64,000 bases of DNA from Burkholderia anthina (GCF_001547525.1 NZ_LNJP01000003.1:1054001-1118000), one strand, 5' to 3'; shown: positions 8,199 to 18,169, numbered from the stretch's first letter. A program made the numbers and translations. The notes: generated by a model not told the origin, from the letters alone.

Positions 8199-8939
8199 AT
8201 GTTGTCCGCAAAGTATTTTTCGACGCTCGCACTATTTTCCTCCCTCGTCGCGTCCCCCGCCTGGGCCGACGTGGTGATTTCCGGGACGCGCGTGGTCTTT
8301 CCGGGCAATGACCGCGAGGTCACGGTCAAGCTGACGAACGAAGGCAAGGCGCCCGCCCTCGTGCAGGCGTGGCTCGACAAGGGCGACCCGAATGCGTCTC
8401 CCGACAATATCGACGTCCCGTTCACGCTGACGCCCGCGATGTTCCGGATGGAACCCGGCAAAGGACAGACGCTGCGCATGATCTATACGCGCGAACCGCT
8501 TCCGGCCGACAAGGAATCGCTGTTCTGGCTCAACGTGCTCGAAATCCCGCCCAAAGCGGCGACCGGAGACGACCGGAACCAGCTTCAGATCGCCTTCCGC
8601 TCGCGCATCAAGGTGATGTTCCGCCCGGAAGGCCTGACCGGCAACGCCAGCGCCGCGCCGAAGCAACTGAACTGGAGCCTCGTCAAGGCTGGCGAAGGGT
8701 ATGCGCTGCAGGCCAGCAATCCGACGCCCTACGTCGTCAATCTGGGCAGCGTGTCGCTGAAGGCAGCCGGCCACAAATACGACGCGGGAATGGGATACGT
8801 GCTGCCCGGCGCGACGCAGCAGTTCCCGGTCAAGCAACTCGGTGCGCTTCCGTCGAGCGGCGCAACGGCCTCGTTCGGCAGTATCGACGACTGGGGTTCG
8901 TCGTCGGACAACGAGAGCCCCGTTTCGATCTCGCACTGA
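8199..8939 (+). CDS. fimC: Periplasmic fimbrial chaperone
   Basis: This encodes 246 residues. ATG 8199 has CGGAG 6 bases before it. The signal peptide ends ASPAWA. The mature protein has the PapD-like two-domain Ig fold: GTRVVFPGNDREVTVKLTN near the N-terminus, FTLTPAMFRMEPGKGQTLRM, and the signature LFWLNVLEIPP preceding RNQLQIAFRSRIKVMFRP. It folds pilins by donor-strand complementation and delivers them to FimD. Confidence 0.92.
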   Translation: MLSAKYFSTLALFSSLVASPAWADVVISGTRVVFPGNDREVTVKLTNEGKAPALVQAWLDKGDPNASPDNIDVPFTLTPAMFRMEPGKGQTLRMIYTREPLPADKESLFWLNVLEIPPKAATGDDRNQLQIAFRSRIKVMFRPEGLTGNASAAPKQLNWSLVKAGEGYALQASNPTPYVVNLGSVSLKAAGHKYDAGMGYVLPGATQQFPVKQLGALPSSGATASFGSIDDWGSSSDNESPVSISH

Positions 8940-9149
8940 CGCAATAACCGGCCGCACCGCGCGTTGCGGGTTCGACATCCGCAATCGCATCGCGCACTGC
9001 CGCGTCCCATCTTCGTCGGAGGCCCTGCCTCTCGAACGATACCGATTTCTCAGTTTGTAACGAACGCCGAGCGACGCCGCGACACGCGCAGCCCGAAATT
9101 GGCCGTGCGCGTGGCGCCGTGCGCCCGATCACGACAGGAGTAGCGGGGA

Positions 9150-11753
9150 ATGACTTCGAATCGACATGTACGCGCGAACGTGCCCGACATGCCGCACCTC
9201 AAGCCGATCTACGTGCTGGTTCTGTCCTGCATTGGCGCGTGGTCGCAAAGCGCGCGTGCGGAAACGCCTCCGCAATCTCTGCCCGCGCCGATCCAGGTCG
9301 CGCAGACGGAGTTCGCCCAGGTCGAATTCGATCCCGGCTTCCTGAGCAACGGCGGCGGAACGCAGGTCGACCTGTCGCGCTATGCGCGCGGCAACGTCGC
9401 GCTGCCGGGCGAATATAGCGTCGACCTCTACGTCGGCACCGACTGGATCGGCCGGTACGACATCCCGTTCAAGGCCGCGCCCGGCACGCCGGACGCGCAG
9501 CCTTGCTTCGACGAAAAGATGCTGAAGCGCATCGGCGTCGACTTCCGCAAACTGTCGCCCGAACTCGTCGCGCAACTCGCCGTCGCGGGCGAATGCCGCC
9601 GCATCGGTCAAGTCATTCCGGAAGCGAGCGCCGCGTTCGATTTCAGCGAGCAGACGCTGACGTTGAGCATCCCGCAAGCGTCGCTCGCGCACCAGGCGCG
9701 CGGCTACGTGAGCCCCGACCAGTGGAGTTCGGGCGTGCCGGTCGCGATGCTCGGCTACAACTTCAACCTCTACGGCTCGAAGAACCGCGGCACCTCGACG
9801 CAGACGCAAGGGTATCTCGGCCTGAACGGCGGCGTGAACATCGGTAACTGGCACTTCCGCCACGACGGCTCGTATAGCTGGTCGTCGCAGGGGAGCAGCC
9901 AGTACAACGACATTTCCACCTACGCTCAGCGCGACCTCCCGTCGCTGTCGTCGCAGCTCGTGATCGGCGAAACCTATACGTCCGGCGACCTGTTCGACTC
10001 GACGCAGTTCCGCGGCGTGAGACTGTCGTCGGACGATCGCATGCTGCCCGATTCGCTGCGCGGGTACGCGCCGGTGGTGCGCGGTATCGCCAACACCAAC
10101 GCGAAGGTCACGATTCGCCAGAACGGCGTGACGCTTTACGAGACGACCGTCGCGCCCGGTGCGTTCGAGATCAACGATCTCTATCCGACCGGCTATGGCG
10201 GCGACCTGCAGGTGTCCGTCACCGAAGCCGACGGCTCCGTGCATACGTTCTCGGTACCGTACGCGGCCGTTCCGATGTCGCTGCGGCCCGGCATCAGCCG
10301 TTACAGCTTTTCCGTCGGCTCGTTGCGCAATCCGCAGGGCAGCAGCCATCCGTTGTTCGCGCAGGCCACGTACCAGCGCGGCCTGACGAACCTCATCACG
10401 GGCTATGGCGGCGTGACGGCCGCGACCGGCTATGTGTCCGCGATGGTCGGCGCCGCGCTCAATACGTCGATCGGCGCGTTCGGTGCGGACATCACGCATG
10501 CGACCACATCGATCCCGGGCGTGAAGCGCTTCAACGGCTCGAGCATGCGGGTCAGCTATTCGAAGTCGATCGCGCAGACGAATACCGATATCGCGATCGC
10601 GGCGTACCGCTACTCGACGAGCGGCTACTTCGGCCTGAACGACGCGATGCGCACACGCGACACCGTGCGCGAGGGCGGGTTTATCGACTCGATCTGGCGT
10701 CAGCGCAATCGCGCGTCGCTGACCCTCAGTCAACGCCTCGGCGACAAGGGCGGCCAACTCAGCGTCACCGCATCGGCCTCCGATTACTGGAATCGCCAGG
10801 GCTCCGACACCAGCTATTCGGTCGGCTACAACAACGCGTACCGCAACATTTCGTACAACCTGTCGGCCGCGCGGCAGCGCAGCCAGGGCGGCGAAATGAG
10901 CACGCTGTACTACGTGAGCGTCACGATTCCGCTGGGCCGATCGCGGCCCACGACGGTGTCGGGCAGCGTCACGCACGATACCCGCGGCCGTACGCAGGTT
11001 CAGACGACGCTGTCGGATTCGCTCGGCGTCGACAATGCGCTGTCGTACAGCGTCAACGTGAACCACGCGTCCGATACCGGCAGTTCGAGCACCGACGGCG
11101 GCGGCAGCGCCACGTACCGTGCCCGCTTCGCGGAACTCAGCGCAAGCGCGAGCGCGAGCGGCGATTATCAGCAGGGGTCGATCGGCATCCGGGGCGCGGC
11201 GGTCGCGCATGGCGGCGGCATCACGCTGTCGCAGCCGCTGTCCGAAACGTTCGGCATCGTCGAAGCGCCGGGCGCTGCCGGCGCGCGCATCACGAATTCG
11301 TCGGGCGTGCGTGTCGACGGTCGCGGTTATGCGATCGTGCCGTATCTGACGCCTTACAACCTGAACACCGTCGAGCTCGACCCGAAGGGCATCTCGATGG
11401 ATGTCGAGCTGAAGGAGACAAGCCAGCAGGTCGCGCCGCGCGCCGGCGCCGTGCCGCTGCTGAAGTTCGCGACCGACACGGGGCGCGCGATCGTCATCAA
11501 GGCGGGGCAGGCGAACGGCACGCCGCTGCCGTTCGGCGCGACCGTGTACGACCAGTCGGGCAAGGAACTCGGCGTGGTCGGCCAGGCAAGCAAGATCTTT
11601 GCGCGCGGGCTCGACGCCCACGGCGAACTCACCGTCAAGTGGGGCGACGATGCGAATTCGTCGTGCCGCATCTCCTACGATCTTCCGGTTCGACAGGGCA
11701 AGCACGGTGCGAACGGATATAGCCAGATCGCCGGCGTCTGCGCGAAACCTTGA
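9150..11753 (+). CDS. fimD: Outer-membrane fimbrial usher
   Basis: This is an 867-residue usher. The N-terminal segment ends with a signal peptide at about residue 38. The NTD follows (VEFDPGFLSNGGGTQVDLSRYA, GEYSVDLYVG), with the 24-strand barrel including the plug (RGYAPVVRGIANTNAKVTI, GAFEINDLYPTGYGGDLQVSV). C-terminal domains end in SCRISYDLPVRQ and a cysteine near the end. CAGGAG lies upstream of ATG 9150. It forms the secretion pore for fimA pilins. No adhesin or minor pilin follows it, unlike complete fim operons. Confidence 0.93.
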   Translation: MTSNRHVRANVPDMPHLKPIYVLVLSCIGAWSQSARAETPPQSLPAPIQVAQTEFAQVEFDPGFLSNGGGTQVDLSRYARGNVALPGEYSVDLYVGTDWIGRYDIPFKAAPGTPDAQPCFDEKMLKRIGVDFRKLSPELVAQLAVAGECRRIGQVIPEASAAFDFSEQTLTLSIPQASLAHQARGYVSPDQWSSGVPVAMLGYNFNLYGSKNRGTSTQTQGYLGLNGGVNIGNWHFRHDGSYSWSSQGSSQYNDISTYAQRDLPSLSSQLVIGETYTSGDLFDSTQFRGVRLSSDDRMLPDSLRGYAPVVRGIANTNAKVTIRQNGVTLYETTVAPGAFEINDLYPTGYGGDLQVSVTEADGSVHTFSVPYAAVPMSLRPGISRYSFSVGSLRNPQGSSHPLFAQATYQRGLTNLITGYGGVTAATGYVSAMVGAALNTSIGAFGADITHATTSIPGVKRFNGSSMRVSYSKSIAQTNTDIAIAAYRYSTSGYFGLNDAMRTRDTVREGGFIDSIWRQRNRASLTLSQRLGDKGGQLSVTASASDYWNRQGSDTSYSVGYNNAYRNISYNLSAARQRSQGGEMSTLYYVSVTIPLGRSRPTTVSGSVTHDTRGRTQVQTTLSDSLGVDNALSYSVNVNHASDTGSSSTDGGGSATYRARFAELSASASASGDYQQGSIGIRGAAVAHGGGITLSQPLSETFGIVEAPGAAGARITNSSGVRVDGRGYAIVPYLTPYNLNTVELDPKGISMDVELKETSQQVAPRAGAVPLLKFATDTGRAIVIKAGQANGTPLPFGATVYDQSGKELGVVGQASKIFARGLDAHGELTVKWGDDANSSCRISYDLPVRQGKHGANGYSQIAGVCAKP

Positions 11754-11869
11754 CCTGCGTGGTGCGGCCGCGTGCATTGCCCGGCGTGCAGTTCGTCCGC
11801 GATGCAGGCAGCGCCCGGCATGGACTGCGGGATCCGTGGTCACAAGGTGCGGCAACGTCCGGTACTGCC

Positions 11870-12117
11870 CTCCGTTGCATGCGCGGTTATCGCGATCACG
11901 GACATCCCTGCACCCTGTTCTCGCAGGAAATTCGTCAGCGCGTAGCCGTCGAGCTCCGGCATGCCCAAATTGGTCAACACGACATCGAACGAATGCTCGA
12001 AGAACGCCCCGCTTCGCCTTCACGCCGTTGCTGACGATTATCGCGTGGTACCCCAGCGCATCGAGCTGGCCGCGCAGCAACACGCGGCTCGCCGGATGGT
12101 ACGCGGCAACGAGCGCC
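11870..12117 (-). pseudogene. Decayed receiver domain of a BvgS-like hybrid kinase
   Basis: On the minus strand one frame reads ALVAAYHPASRVLLRGQL and DALGYHAIIVSNGVKA. A shifted frame then reads FFEHSFDVVLTNLGMPELDG, YALTNFLREQGAG and SVIAITAHAT. Together they trace a receiver domain. The acidic pair is gone (AAYHP in place of DDHP) and the phospho-acceptor region reads TNLGMP in place of TDxxMP. No kinase core is present. This fits a remnant of a BvgS-type sensor next to a fimbrial operon, where such kinases often sit. Confidence 0.6.
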
Positions 12118-12966
12118 CACAACGACGCGCGGGCTTGACCATCCGCTTCCGGCCTGGCATCGGCCGCCGCGTCCTGCTCGCGCGTATCCGCACGCCATCC
12201 AGCGGGCGTGTCGCCGGCCTCCTGCCCGATCAATTGCGGGTTCGCGACGCCGTTATGGAACGAAATTTCGCTAACCTGGATTTCATCGAGCGTCCGCTCG
12301 ACGCCGTTCAGATAGTTGCGCCGCTGTCCCTCGACATAGCCAGAGACGGTCGACGCCATCCCGAGGCCGCCTGGCGCTATCGGCGGCGCATGTGAGCCCC
12401 GAGACTCAGCGCCGCCATGAAGGCATCCAAAACCGATTGTGGACCGCGTCGGGACGCACAGGTGCGATTGTGTCAGCGCTTTCGCTAGCTCGTCGCGCGC
12501 GGCAAGCGGAGGAACAGCGCGGTCGTCGCGGTCGCCCGCGGATCCGCGGGCTTCATTCGGGATATGAGTCCGCTCGCGATGTCGCTTGCCATCGCGCACG
12601 GAAGACCAACAGCATGACGCGACGCCCGGGCGACCCTTGCCCCTAAATCTGATGAATGAAGAAGAGTTTCCCGAAGGCGACATTGCCCTGCATACGAGTC
12701 ACCCACGACGAGGCCACGCAACGAATTGCATTCGATTTGCGGCCCAGGATAGCGGCAGTCTCGTTGAGCAGACCTGTCATGCGATACCCAACCCGCCGGT
12801 ATCGGCTTGATCCACCGTCGAGATGTACCGCGACGTCGCCCCTCGGGAAATTCTGGCAACATGACTCGAGAAACCGATCCCGGTCGACACCGGGAGTCAT
12901 ATCAGCCTCGTGGCTTGCGCCACGCCGCCCTTCCCCTCTCATTGCCCTTCCGCGAGGATCGTCCCG
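12118..12966. other. Gene-poor debris between fimD and surE
   Basis: I can support no intact gene here. A minus-strand frame at about 12130-12370 (STVSGYVEGQRRNYLNGVER) may be further remnant of the decayed kinase. Bases 12640-12780 carry short open frames on both strands without recognisable motifs. Bases 12891-12966 are the surE leader that recurs at 6218-6310. Confidence 0.4.
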
Positions 12967-13746
12967 ATGCAAGAAACCCGCCCGCTGTTCGATCGCGTCC
13001 TGCTCACCAACGACGACGGATTCGACGCTCCCGGCCTTGAAATACTCGAACAGGTCGCCACGCAACTCGCCCGCGAAGTGTGGATCGTCGCGCCCGCCGA
13101 AGACCAGAGCGGCACGTCGCATTCGCTGAGCCTGCACGAACCGCTGCGCGTGCATCGCAAGGGCGAACGCCGCTTCGCGGTGCGCGGCACCCCCGGCGAC
13201 TGCGTCGCGATCGCGGTCAGCCACCTGATGAAGGGCGCGCGGCCGGACGTCGTGCTGTCGGGCGTGAATCGCGGCGCGAACCTCGGCACCGAAACGGTGT
13301 TTTCCGGTACGGTCGGCGCCGCGATGACGAGCATGCTGGTCGGCGTGCCGGCCATCGCGCTGAGCCAGGCGTTCACCGATCGCAACGCGGTGCCGTGGGG
13401 CACCGCGCTCGCGCACGCGCCGGACGTCATTCGCCGGCTCGCCGCCGCCGGCTGGGACAGCGATGCGTGCCTCAACGTGAATTTCCCGCCGCGGCCGGCC
13501 GACGACGTGCGCGGCCTGAAAGTGACGAACCAGGGCGCCGGCACGCTGCAGGGCGTCGAGATCGTGTCGGGACGCGATCCGCGCGAGATCGACTATCACT
13601 GGCTGAAGCTCGCGCGTGCGCCGCGCGATGACGATGCGGATTCGGAAACGGTCGCGCTCGGCGAAGGGTATATCGCGGTCACGCCGCTGAAGTTCGAACG
13701 CACGCACGATCAGGCGCTCGCGCGGCTGCGGTCGAACCTCGGCTGA
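12967..13746 (+). CDS. surE: 5'-nucleotidase / acid phosphatase SurE
   Basis: This is a 259-residue SurE. The metal-binding LLTNDDGFDAPGLEIL at the N-terminus supplies the Asp-Asp pair, followed by VAPAEDQSGTSHSL, RGTPGDCVAIAVSHLM and DVVLSGVNRGANLG, all SurE motifs. SurE removes phosphate from nucleoside monophosphates with a divalent metal and is tied to stationary-phase survival. This gene stands alone, not in the usual surE-pcm-nlpD-rpoS cluster, so it is probably an accessory second copy. GAGG lies about 9 bases before ATG. Confidence 0.88.
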   Translation: MQETRPLFDRVLLTNDDGFDAPGLEILEQVATQLAREVWIVAPAEDQSGTSHSLSLHEPLRVHRKGERRFAVRGTPGDCVAIAVSHLMKGARPDVVLSGVNRGANLGTETVFSGTVGAAMTSMLVGVPAIALSQAFTDRNAVPWGTALAHAPDVIRRLAAAGWDSDACLNVNFPPRPADDVRGLKVTNQGAGTLQGVEIVSGRDPREIDYHWLKLARAPRDDDADSETVALGEGYIAVTPLKFERTHDQALARLRSNLG

Positions 13747-13800
13747 TCGCAAGCGCCGGCGGCGCCGCACGCGATGCCGGCGCGCCGCCGCCCCGCCGCA

Positions 13801-14628
13801 TCACGTCAGGTTCAACCCGCCATCGAGCATCACGATCTCGCCCGTCACGTAATCGGACGCGACGAGCATCGCGACCGTCTGCGCGATGTCGTCCGGCGTG
13901 GCCGCGCGACGCATCGGCGTATGCTCGCGCCACAGCTGCTGCGCTTGCGTCCAGTCGGCGGTCAACGGCGTATCGACGAGCCCCGGCGCGACCGCATTGA
14001 CGCGAATCGCCGGCGCAAGCGTGCGCGCGAGCAGCCGCGTCGTGTGATTGAGCGCGGCCTTCGCGGCCGCATACGGAATCGACGCGCCCTTCGGCCGCAC
14101 GCCCGCATGCGAACTGACGTTCACGACGCACCCGGCACGCCCGTGCGACGCCGCCTCGCGCAGCGCGGCCTGCGCTTCGGCGACGAGCCGGAACGGCGCG
14201 ATCACGTTGATCTCGTGCAGTTCACGCCACACGTCGGGCGTAGCCGCCGCGAGGTCGTCGTGCGCAATCACGCGGCTGACGCCCGCGTTGTTGACGAGCA
14301 CGTCGAGCCGCCCGTGTACGGCGAGTGCGTCGCGGATCAATCTCACGCGCTCGGCGTCGTCGGCGAGATCGGCCTGCACATAGGCGCCGCCGAGTTCGCG
14401 CGCCATCGCACGCCCGGCGTCGGCCGAGGTGCGCGAATGCAGGATCACCGCGTAGCCGTCGGCCGCGAGGCGCCGCGCGACGGCCGCCCCGATTCCCGAC
14501 GTCGAGCCGGTCACGAGCGCGACCGGCCGATGCACGCGCGACGCGCGCGGCTCGCCGGCGGCTTCGGCTTCGGTTTCAGGAGCCGTTTCGGAAATCGGGG
14601 CAGACATCGGCGGGAGCGGCGCGTCCAT
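13801..14628 (-). CDS. Short-chain dehydrogenase/reductase (FabG-like)
   Basis: This encodes 275 residues with an unusual 33-residue acidic/alanine-rich N-terminal extension before the Rossmann motif VALVTGSTSGIGAAVA (TGxxxGIG). NNAGVSR and the catalytic S-Y-K (VNVSSHAG, then PYAAAKAAL) are intact, as is the C-terminal DGGLNLT. It is an NAD(P)H-dependent oxidoreductase of the classical SDR type; the substrate is unknown. The internal ATG at 14607 is an alternative start. Confidence 0.85.
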   Translation of the reverse strand: MDAPLPPMSAPISETAPETEAEAAGEPRASRVHRPVALVTGSTSGIGAAVARRLAADGYAVILHSRTSADAGRAMARELGGAYVQADLADDAERVRLIRDALAVHGRLDVLVNNAGVSRVIAHDDLAAATPDVWRELHEINVIAPFRLVAEAQAALREAASHGRAGCVVNVSSHAGVRPKGASIPYAAAKAALNHTTRLLARTLAPAIRVNAVAPGLVDTPLTADWTQAQQLWREHTPMRRAATPDDIAQTVAMLVASDYVTGEIVMLDGGLNLT

Positions 14629-14741
14629 GGCGTGGAACCTTTCAGTGGCGTTCCCGCATCATAAGCGCGACACGGTCGCGAGAAGCGAATTCATCGTGAT
14701 TGACCGAACGGCCCGCTCCGTCGATGACGTTCGATCCGCCG

Positions 14742-15209
14742 TCACGGCGCCTTCGGCAGCTCGACATACTCCTCGAGCTGGCCGGCGATATACAGCCGCT
14801 TGCCGATACGCGGGTATTCGCACACGTCGTGTTCGAGCCGCTGCCCGCCGACAAGCAGCTGCAGCGGCGCCTCGCCGGTGTTCTGCACCGTATGCGCGTC
14901 GCCGCCGCGCGGAAAACCCAGAAAATCGCCGGGCCCGATTTCGCTGGCGTGCCCGCCGATCGTCACCGTGCCGGTGCCGGACAATACGTACACGAATTCC
15001 TCTTCGTACAGATGGCGGTGATATTCGGCCGATTCGTGACCGGGCATCAGCGTGAGCAGATGAACGCCGAATTGCGTCAGCCCGGTCAGGTCGCCGAGTT
15101 GCCGCTTCAGACGAACGGCATTGGGATTGAGCGAATGCACCTCGCGCGTCGGTTCCATCTTCGCGATATCGGCGGCCTTCAGCAGTTCCCGGGGAAAGGA
15201 AATCGACAT
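14742..15209 (-). CDS. Cupin domain protein
   Basis: This is a 155-residue protein with one cupin barrel at about residues 50-125: GHESAEYHRHLYEEEFVYVLSG provides the His-x-His...Glu metal ligands (motif 1), and DFLGFPRGGDAHTVQNTG provides motif 2 with its His. Such proteins bind metal and act as small dioxygenases, isomerases or sugar-binding regulators. Nothing in the sequence fixes which. Confidence 0.82.
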   Translation of the reverse strand: MSISFPRELLKAADIAKMEPTREVHSLNPNAVRLKRQLGDLTGLTQFGVHLLTLMPGHESAEYHRHLYEEEFVYVLSGTGTVTIGGHASEIGPGDFLGFPRGGDAHTVQNTGEAPLQLLVGGQRLEHDVCEYPRIGKRLYIAGQLEEYVELPKAP

Positions 15210-15392
15210 GGGGATCTCGCAAGCGTGAATGCTTCGGTTGAACGCGCGGTGCCGGAGCGGCCCGCGCGATGACTATTGTCCGACATTTTCACGCTTGCGG
15301 ATGTGTCGCGCGCCCCGCATGCCGCGCGGCACTTCATCGAACGCCAGAAAGTTGCGTACGCAACCATGACGACACCGGACGACGCGTGACGC

Positions 15393-16745
15393 TCAGCCCG
15401 CGTGCACGCCGCGCAGCCTCGTCAGCAATGCGACGAGCCGATCGATGTGCGCATCCTCCGTGCGCCACGACGACACGCTGATCCGGAACGCCGGCCGCCC
15501 CTGCCATACGGTCGCGCCGAACCACACGTCGCCCGACGCCTGCGCGGCTTCGAGAATCGCCGCCGTTTCCTCGTCGGTGCCGGCGCGCACGAGCACCTGG
15601 TTCAGCACGACGCGGTTGATCACGTCGTAGCCGGCCGCACGCAAGCCGTCCGCGACGCGCGCCGCCTGCGCGCAATGCCGCTCGACCATCGTCGCCACGC
15701 CGGCGCGGCCGAGCGAGCGCAGCGCGGCCCACACGGGAATGCCGCGCGCACGCCGCGAGAATTCGAGGTTCAGGTTCTTCTGCGCATCCTGCGCGCCGCT
15801 CAGGTACACGGCGTCGCTGTTCATCGCGGTGGCGAGCGCGGCCGCGTCGCGGCAGATCACCATCGCGCCGTCGTACGGCGTGTTGAGCCACTTGTGACCA
15901 TCGGTCGTCCAGCTGTCCGCGCCGTCGACGCCGTCCGTCAATGCTCGCTTCGACGAGGCCCGCGCCCACAGGCCGAACGCGCCGTCCACGTGGACCCACG
16001 CGCCGGCCGCCTTCGCGGGCGGAATCAGCGCCGCGAACGGATCGAATTCGCCGGTGTTCACTTCGCCGGCCTGCACGCAGAAGATCGTCATGTCGTCGAG
16101 CGGCGGCAACTGCGCGGGGTCGATCCGGCCGTGCGTATCGACCGGCGCGACGACGATGCGCTTCATCCCGAAGCCGAGCACGCGCAGCGCCTTCCTCACC
16201 GTGATGTGCGCGAGCGCGGAGATCACGACTTTCACCTCGGGTGCGCCGATCAGGCCGTCTTCGTCGATATCCCAGCCCTTGCGCGCGAGCAGCGCGCGCC
16301 GCGCGGCCACCAGCGCGACGAGCGTGCAGGCCGTCGCGCTCGTGCCGAAACCGACCGCGCTGCCTTCGGGCAACCCGAGCGCCTCGACGACCCAGCGCGC
16401 GGCCTGGCGCTCGAGCGTCGCGGCCACCGGCGAATTCGCATACGACGACGCGCACTGGTCCCACGCGAGCATCAGCCGCTCGGCCGCCGCCGCGGCCGGC
16501 AGCGTCGCGCCGATCACGAAGCCGAAGTAGTTCGGGCCGTTCGATGCGACCGTCGCGGGCGTGCCGCGCTCGTCGAGCAGGCGCATCACGTCGTCGGCCG
16601 GGCGGCCCGTATCGGGCAGCGGCTCGTCGAACGCCGCAAGGCCGGCGAGTGCGGCCGCATCGGGAAACGCGCGCCGTTCGTTCGTCGTGGCCAGATACGC
16701 GTGCGCGCGCCGGTCGGCATCGGCCAGCAGTGCAAGTTCGTCCAT
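15393..16745 (-). CDS. PLP-dependent group II decarboxylase family protein
   Basis: This encodes 450 residues. The start at 16745 (MDELALLADAD) follows the regulator stop by 20 bp. Fold-type I PLP features are present: GFGTSATACTLVALVAARRAL for the phosphate-binding region, WVHVDGAFGLWA with the Asp that pairs with the pyridine nitrogen, and TTDGHKWLNTPYDGAM with the Schiff-base Lys in the HKW motif. This motif set is that of aromatic-L-amino-acid/glutamate decarboxylases. The substrate is not deducible. It probably forms an operon with the upstream ArsR-type regulator gene. Confidence 0.85.
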   Translation of the reverse strand: MDELALLADADRRAHAYLATTNERRAFPDAAALAGLAAFDEPLPDTGRPADDVMRLLDERGTPATVASNGPNYFGFVIGATLPAAAAAERLMLAWDQCASSYANSPVAATLERQAARWVVEALGLPEGSAVGFGTSATACTLVALVAARRALLARKGWDIDEDGLIGAPEVKVVISALAHITVRKALRVLGFGMKRIVVAPVDTHGRIDPAQLPPLDDMTIFCVQAGEVNTGEFDPFAALIPPAKAAGAWVHVDGAFGLWARASSKRALTDGVDGADSWTTDGHKWLNTPYDGAMVICRDAAALATAMNSDAVYLSGAQDAQKNLNLEFSRRARGIPVWAALRSLGRAGVATMVERHCAQAARVADGLRAAGYDVINRVVLNQVLVRAGTDEETAAILEAAQASGDVWFGATVWQGRPAFRISVSSWRTEDAHIDRLVALLTRLRGVHAG

Positions 16746-16765
16746 GTCGGTTGCCTCGGTCGGAG

Positions 16766-17065
16766 TCAGAGTTGCGAGAGATCGCGGCCGAGCTGCCGCA
16801 GCGCGCCGTCGATCCGCTTGTAGTACGTGAACTTGCCGACGCGGGTCGCCTGCACGAGCCCGGCATCCGCGAGGATGCGCATGTGGCGCGTGGTCGTGGC
16901 CGGCGCGATGCCCAGTTTCTCGGTGATGTACGTGCAGCACACGCCGAGCGCGTCGACGTCGCCGTGCGGCTGCGGCGGGAAATGCTGGCGCGGCTGCTTG
17001 AGCCAGCGCATCACGGCCAGACGGCTTTCGTTGGCCAGGGCGCTGAGGCGGGTGACGTCGTCCAT
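16766..17065 (-). CDS. ArsR-family helix-turn-helix regulator
   Basis: This is a 99-residue winged-helix repressor: LSALANESRLAVMRWLKQ, then EKLGIAPATTTRHMRILADAGLVQATRVGKFTYYKR (recognition helix and wing). A CC pair (GVCCTYI) might bind metal or thiols, but the classical ELCVCDL metal site is absent. It sits 20 bp before the PLP decarboxylase and probably controls that operon. Confidence 0.8.
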   Translation of the reverse strand: MDDVTRLSALANESRLAVMRWLKQPRQHFPPQPHGDVDALGVCCTYITEKLGIAPATTTRHMRILADAGLVQATRVGKFTYYKRIDGALRQLGRDLSQL

Positions 17066-17254
17066 GGGGTTCGGCTTCGTTTGACGTTTTGTATATTAGC
17101 TAAATGACGAAATGTGGGCAATGAATCCGGGGCGCGCTTTTGGCACGTGGTGTGGCTCGCCACGCGCCGACATCGGGCGCCGGCGCCGATGCAATCGCAG
17201 CGATATCGTCGCCACAACCGCTCGCCGCTCGTCCGCGGCGCAAGCAACGTGCCG

Positions 17255-18136
17255 CTACGCCAGCGCCTGCGCGAGCCTGTCGATCAACGCCCGCACGCGC
17301 CGCGGCTGCGCGACGCCGCCCGGATAGACGATCTGCAGATCCACGTCGCCCGGCGAGAACGCGCCCAGCACCTCGACGAGCGCGCCCGACGCCAGATCCC
17401 GCTCGATATCGACCAGCGACTTCAGCGCGATACCGTGCCCCGCGATGCACCACGCGCGTACGAGCGCGCCGTCGTTGGCGACGCGCCGGCCGCGCACCAC
17501 CACGCGCTTCAATGTGCCATCGATGCTGAACGGCCATTCGGCATACAGATCCTGGCCGAAGCGCATCACGATGCAGTCGTGTTCGGCGAGTTCGTCCGGA
17601 TGCCGTGGCGTGCCATGTGCGGCGAGATACGCGGGCGACGCGCACACCACGCGCCGCGCCCGGCCGAGCGAGCGGCTGCGCAACGAGCTGTCGGCCAGCG
17701 TGCCGCGGCGGATCGCGAAATCGAGCCCCAACCCGACGAGATCGACATATCCGTCGCCGAGATGCAGGTCGACCGTCACGCCCGGATACTCGGCCAGGAA
17801 CGCGTCGACGACCGGCACGACCCGCTCGCGCCCGAGATCGGCCGGCGCGCTGAGCCGCACGGGCCCCGACAGCGTCTGCATGCCCAGCCGCACACGGCTT
17901 TCCAGTTCGTCGGCCTCGGCCAGCAGGCGTCGCGCGCCGTCCACCAGCGTGCGCCCCTCGTCGGTCAGGCTGATCGCGCGTGTCGTGCGCGTGAGCAGCG
18001 CCGCGCCGTAGTGGCGCTCGAGCGCCGTCAGCCGTTCGGACACCGTGGCCGGCGACAGGCCGACCTCGCGGCCGGCCGCGGCCAGCCCGCCCTTCTCCAC
18101 GATGCGCAGGAACAGCGCGAGGTTGTCGAGCAGCAT
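17255..18136 (-). CDS. LysR-family transcriptional regulator
   Basis: This is a 293-residue LysR regulator: N-terminal HTH (FLRIVEKGGLAAAGREVGLS, ATVSERLTALERHYG) and a substrate-binding domain from about residue 90. GGAG six bases before ATG 18136 decides the start over ATG 18148. It is divergent from the aldo/keto reductase gene across 127 bp, with a near-perfect palindrome in between. The reductase is therefore the likely target. Confidence 0.88.
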   Translation of the reverse strand: MLLDNLALFLRIVEKGGLAAAGREVGLSPATVSERLTALERHYGAALLTRTTRAISLTDEGRTLVDGARRLLAEADELESRVRLGMQTLSGPVRLSAPADLGRERVVPVVDAFLAEYPGVTVDLHLGDGYVDLVGLGLDFAIRRGTLADSSLRSRSLGRARRVVCASPAYLAAHGTPRHPDELAEHDCIVMRFGQDLYAEWPFSIDGTLKRVVVRGRRVANDGALVRAWCIAGHGIALKSLVDIERDLASGALVEVLGAFSPGDVDLQIVYPGGVAQPRRVRALIDRLAQALA

Positions 18137-18169
18137 TGTTCGCTCCATCCGAAGGATATTTTCGCCATC

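Noticed and set aside
9129..12683. Minus-strand frame of 1,184 codons across fimD
   Set aside because: It is the codon-bias shadow of the usher gene; composition is Arg/Ala/Asp-rich with no motif except the decayed receiver segment already listed.
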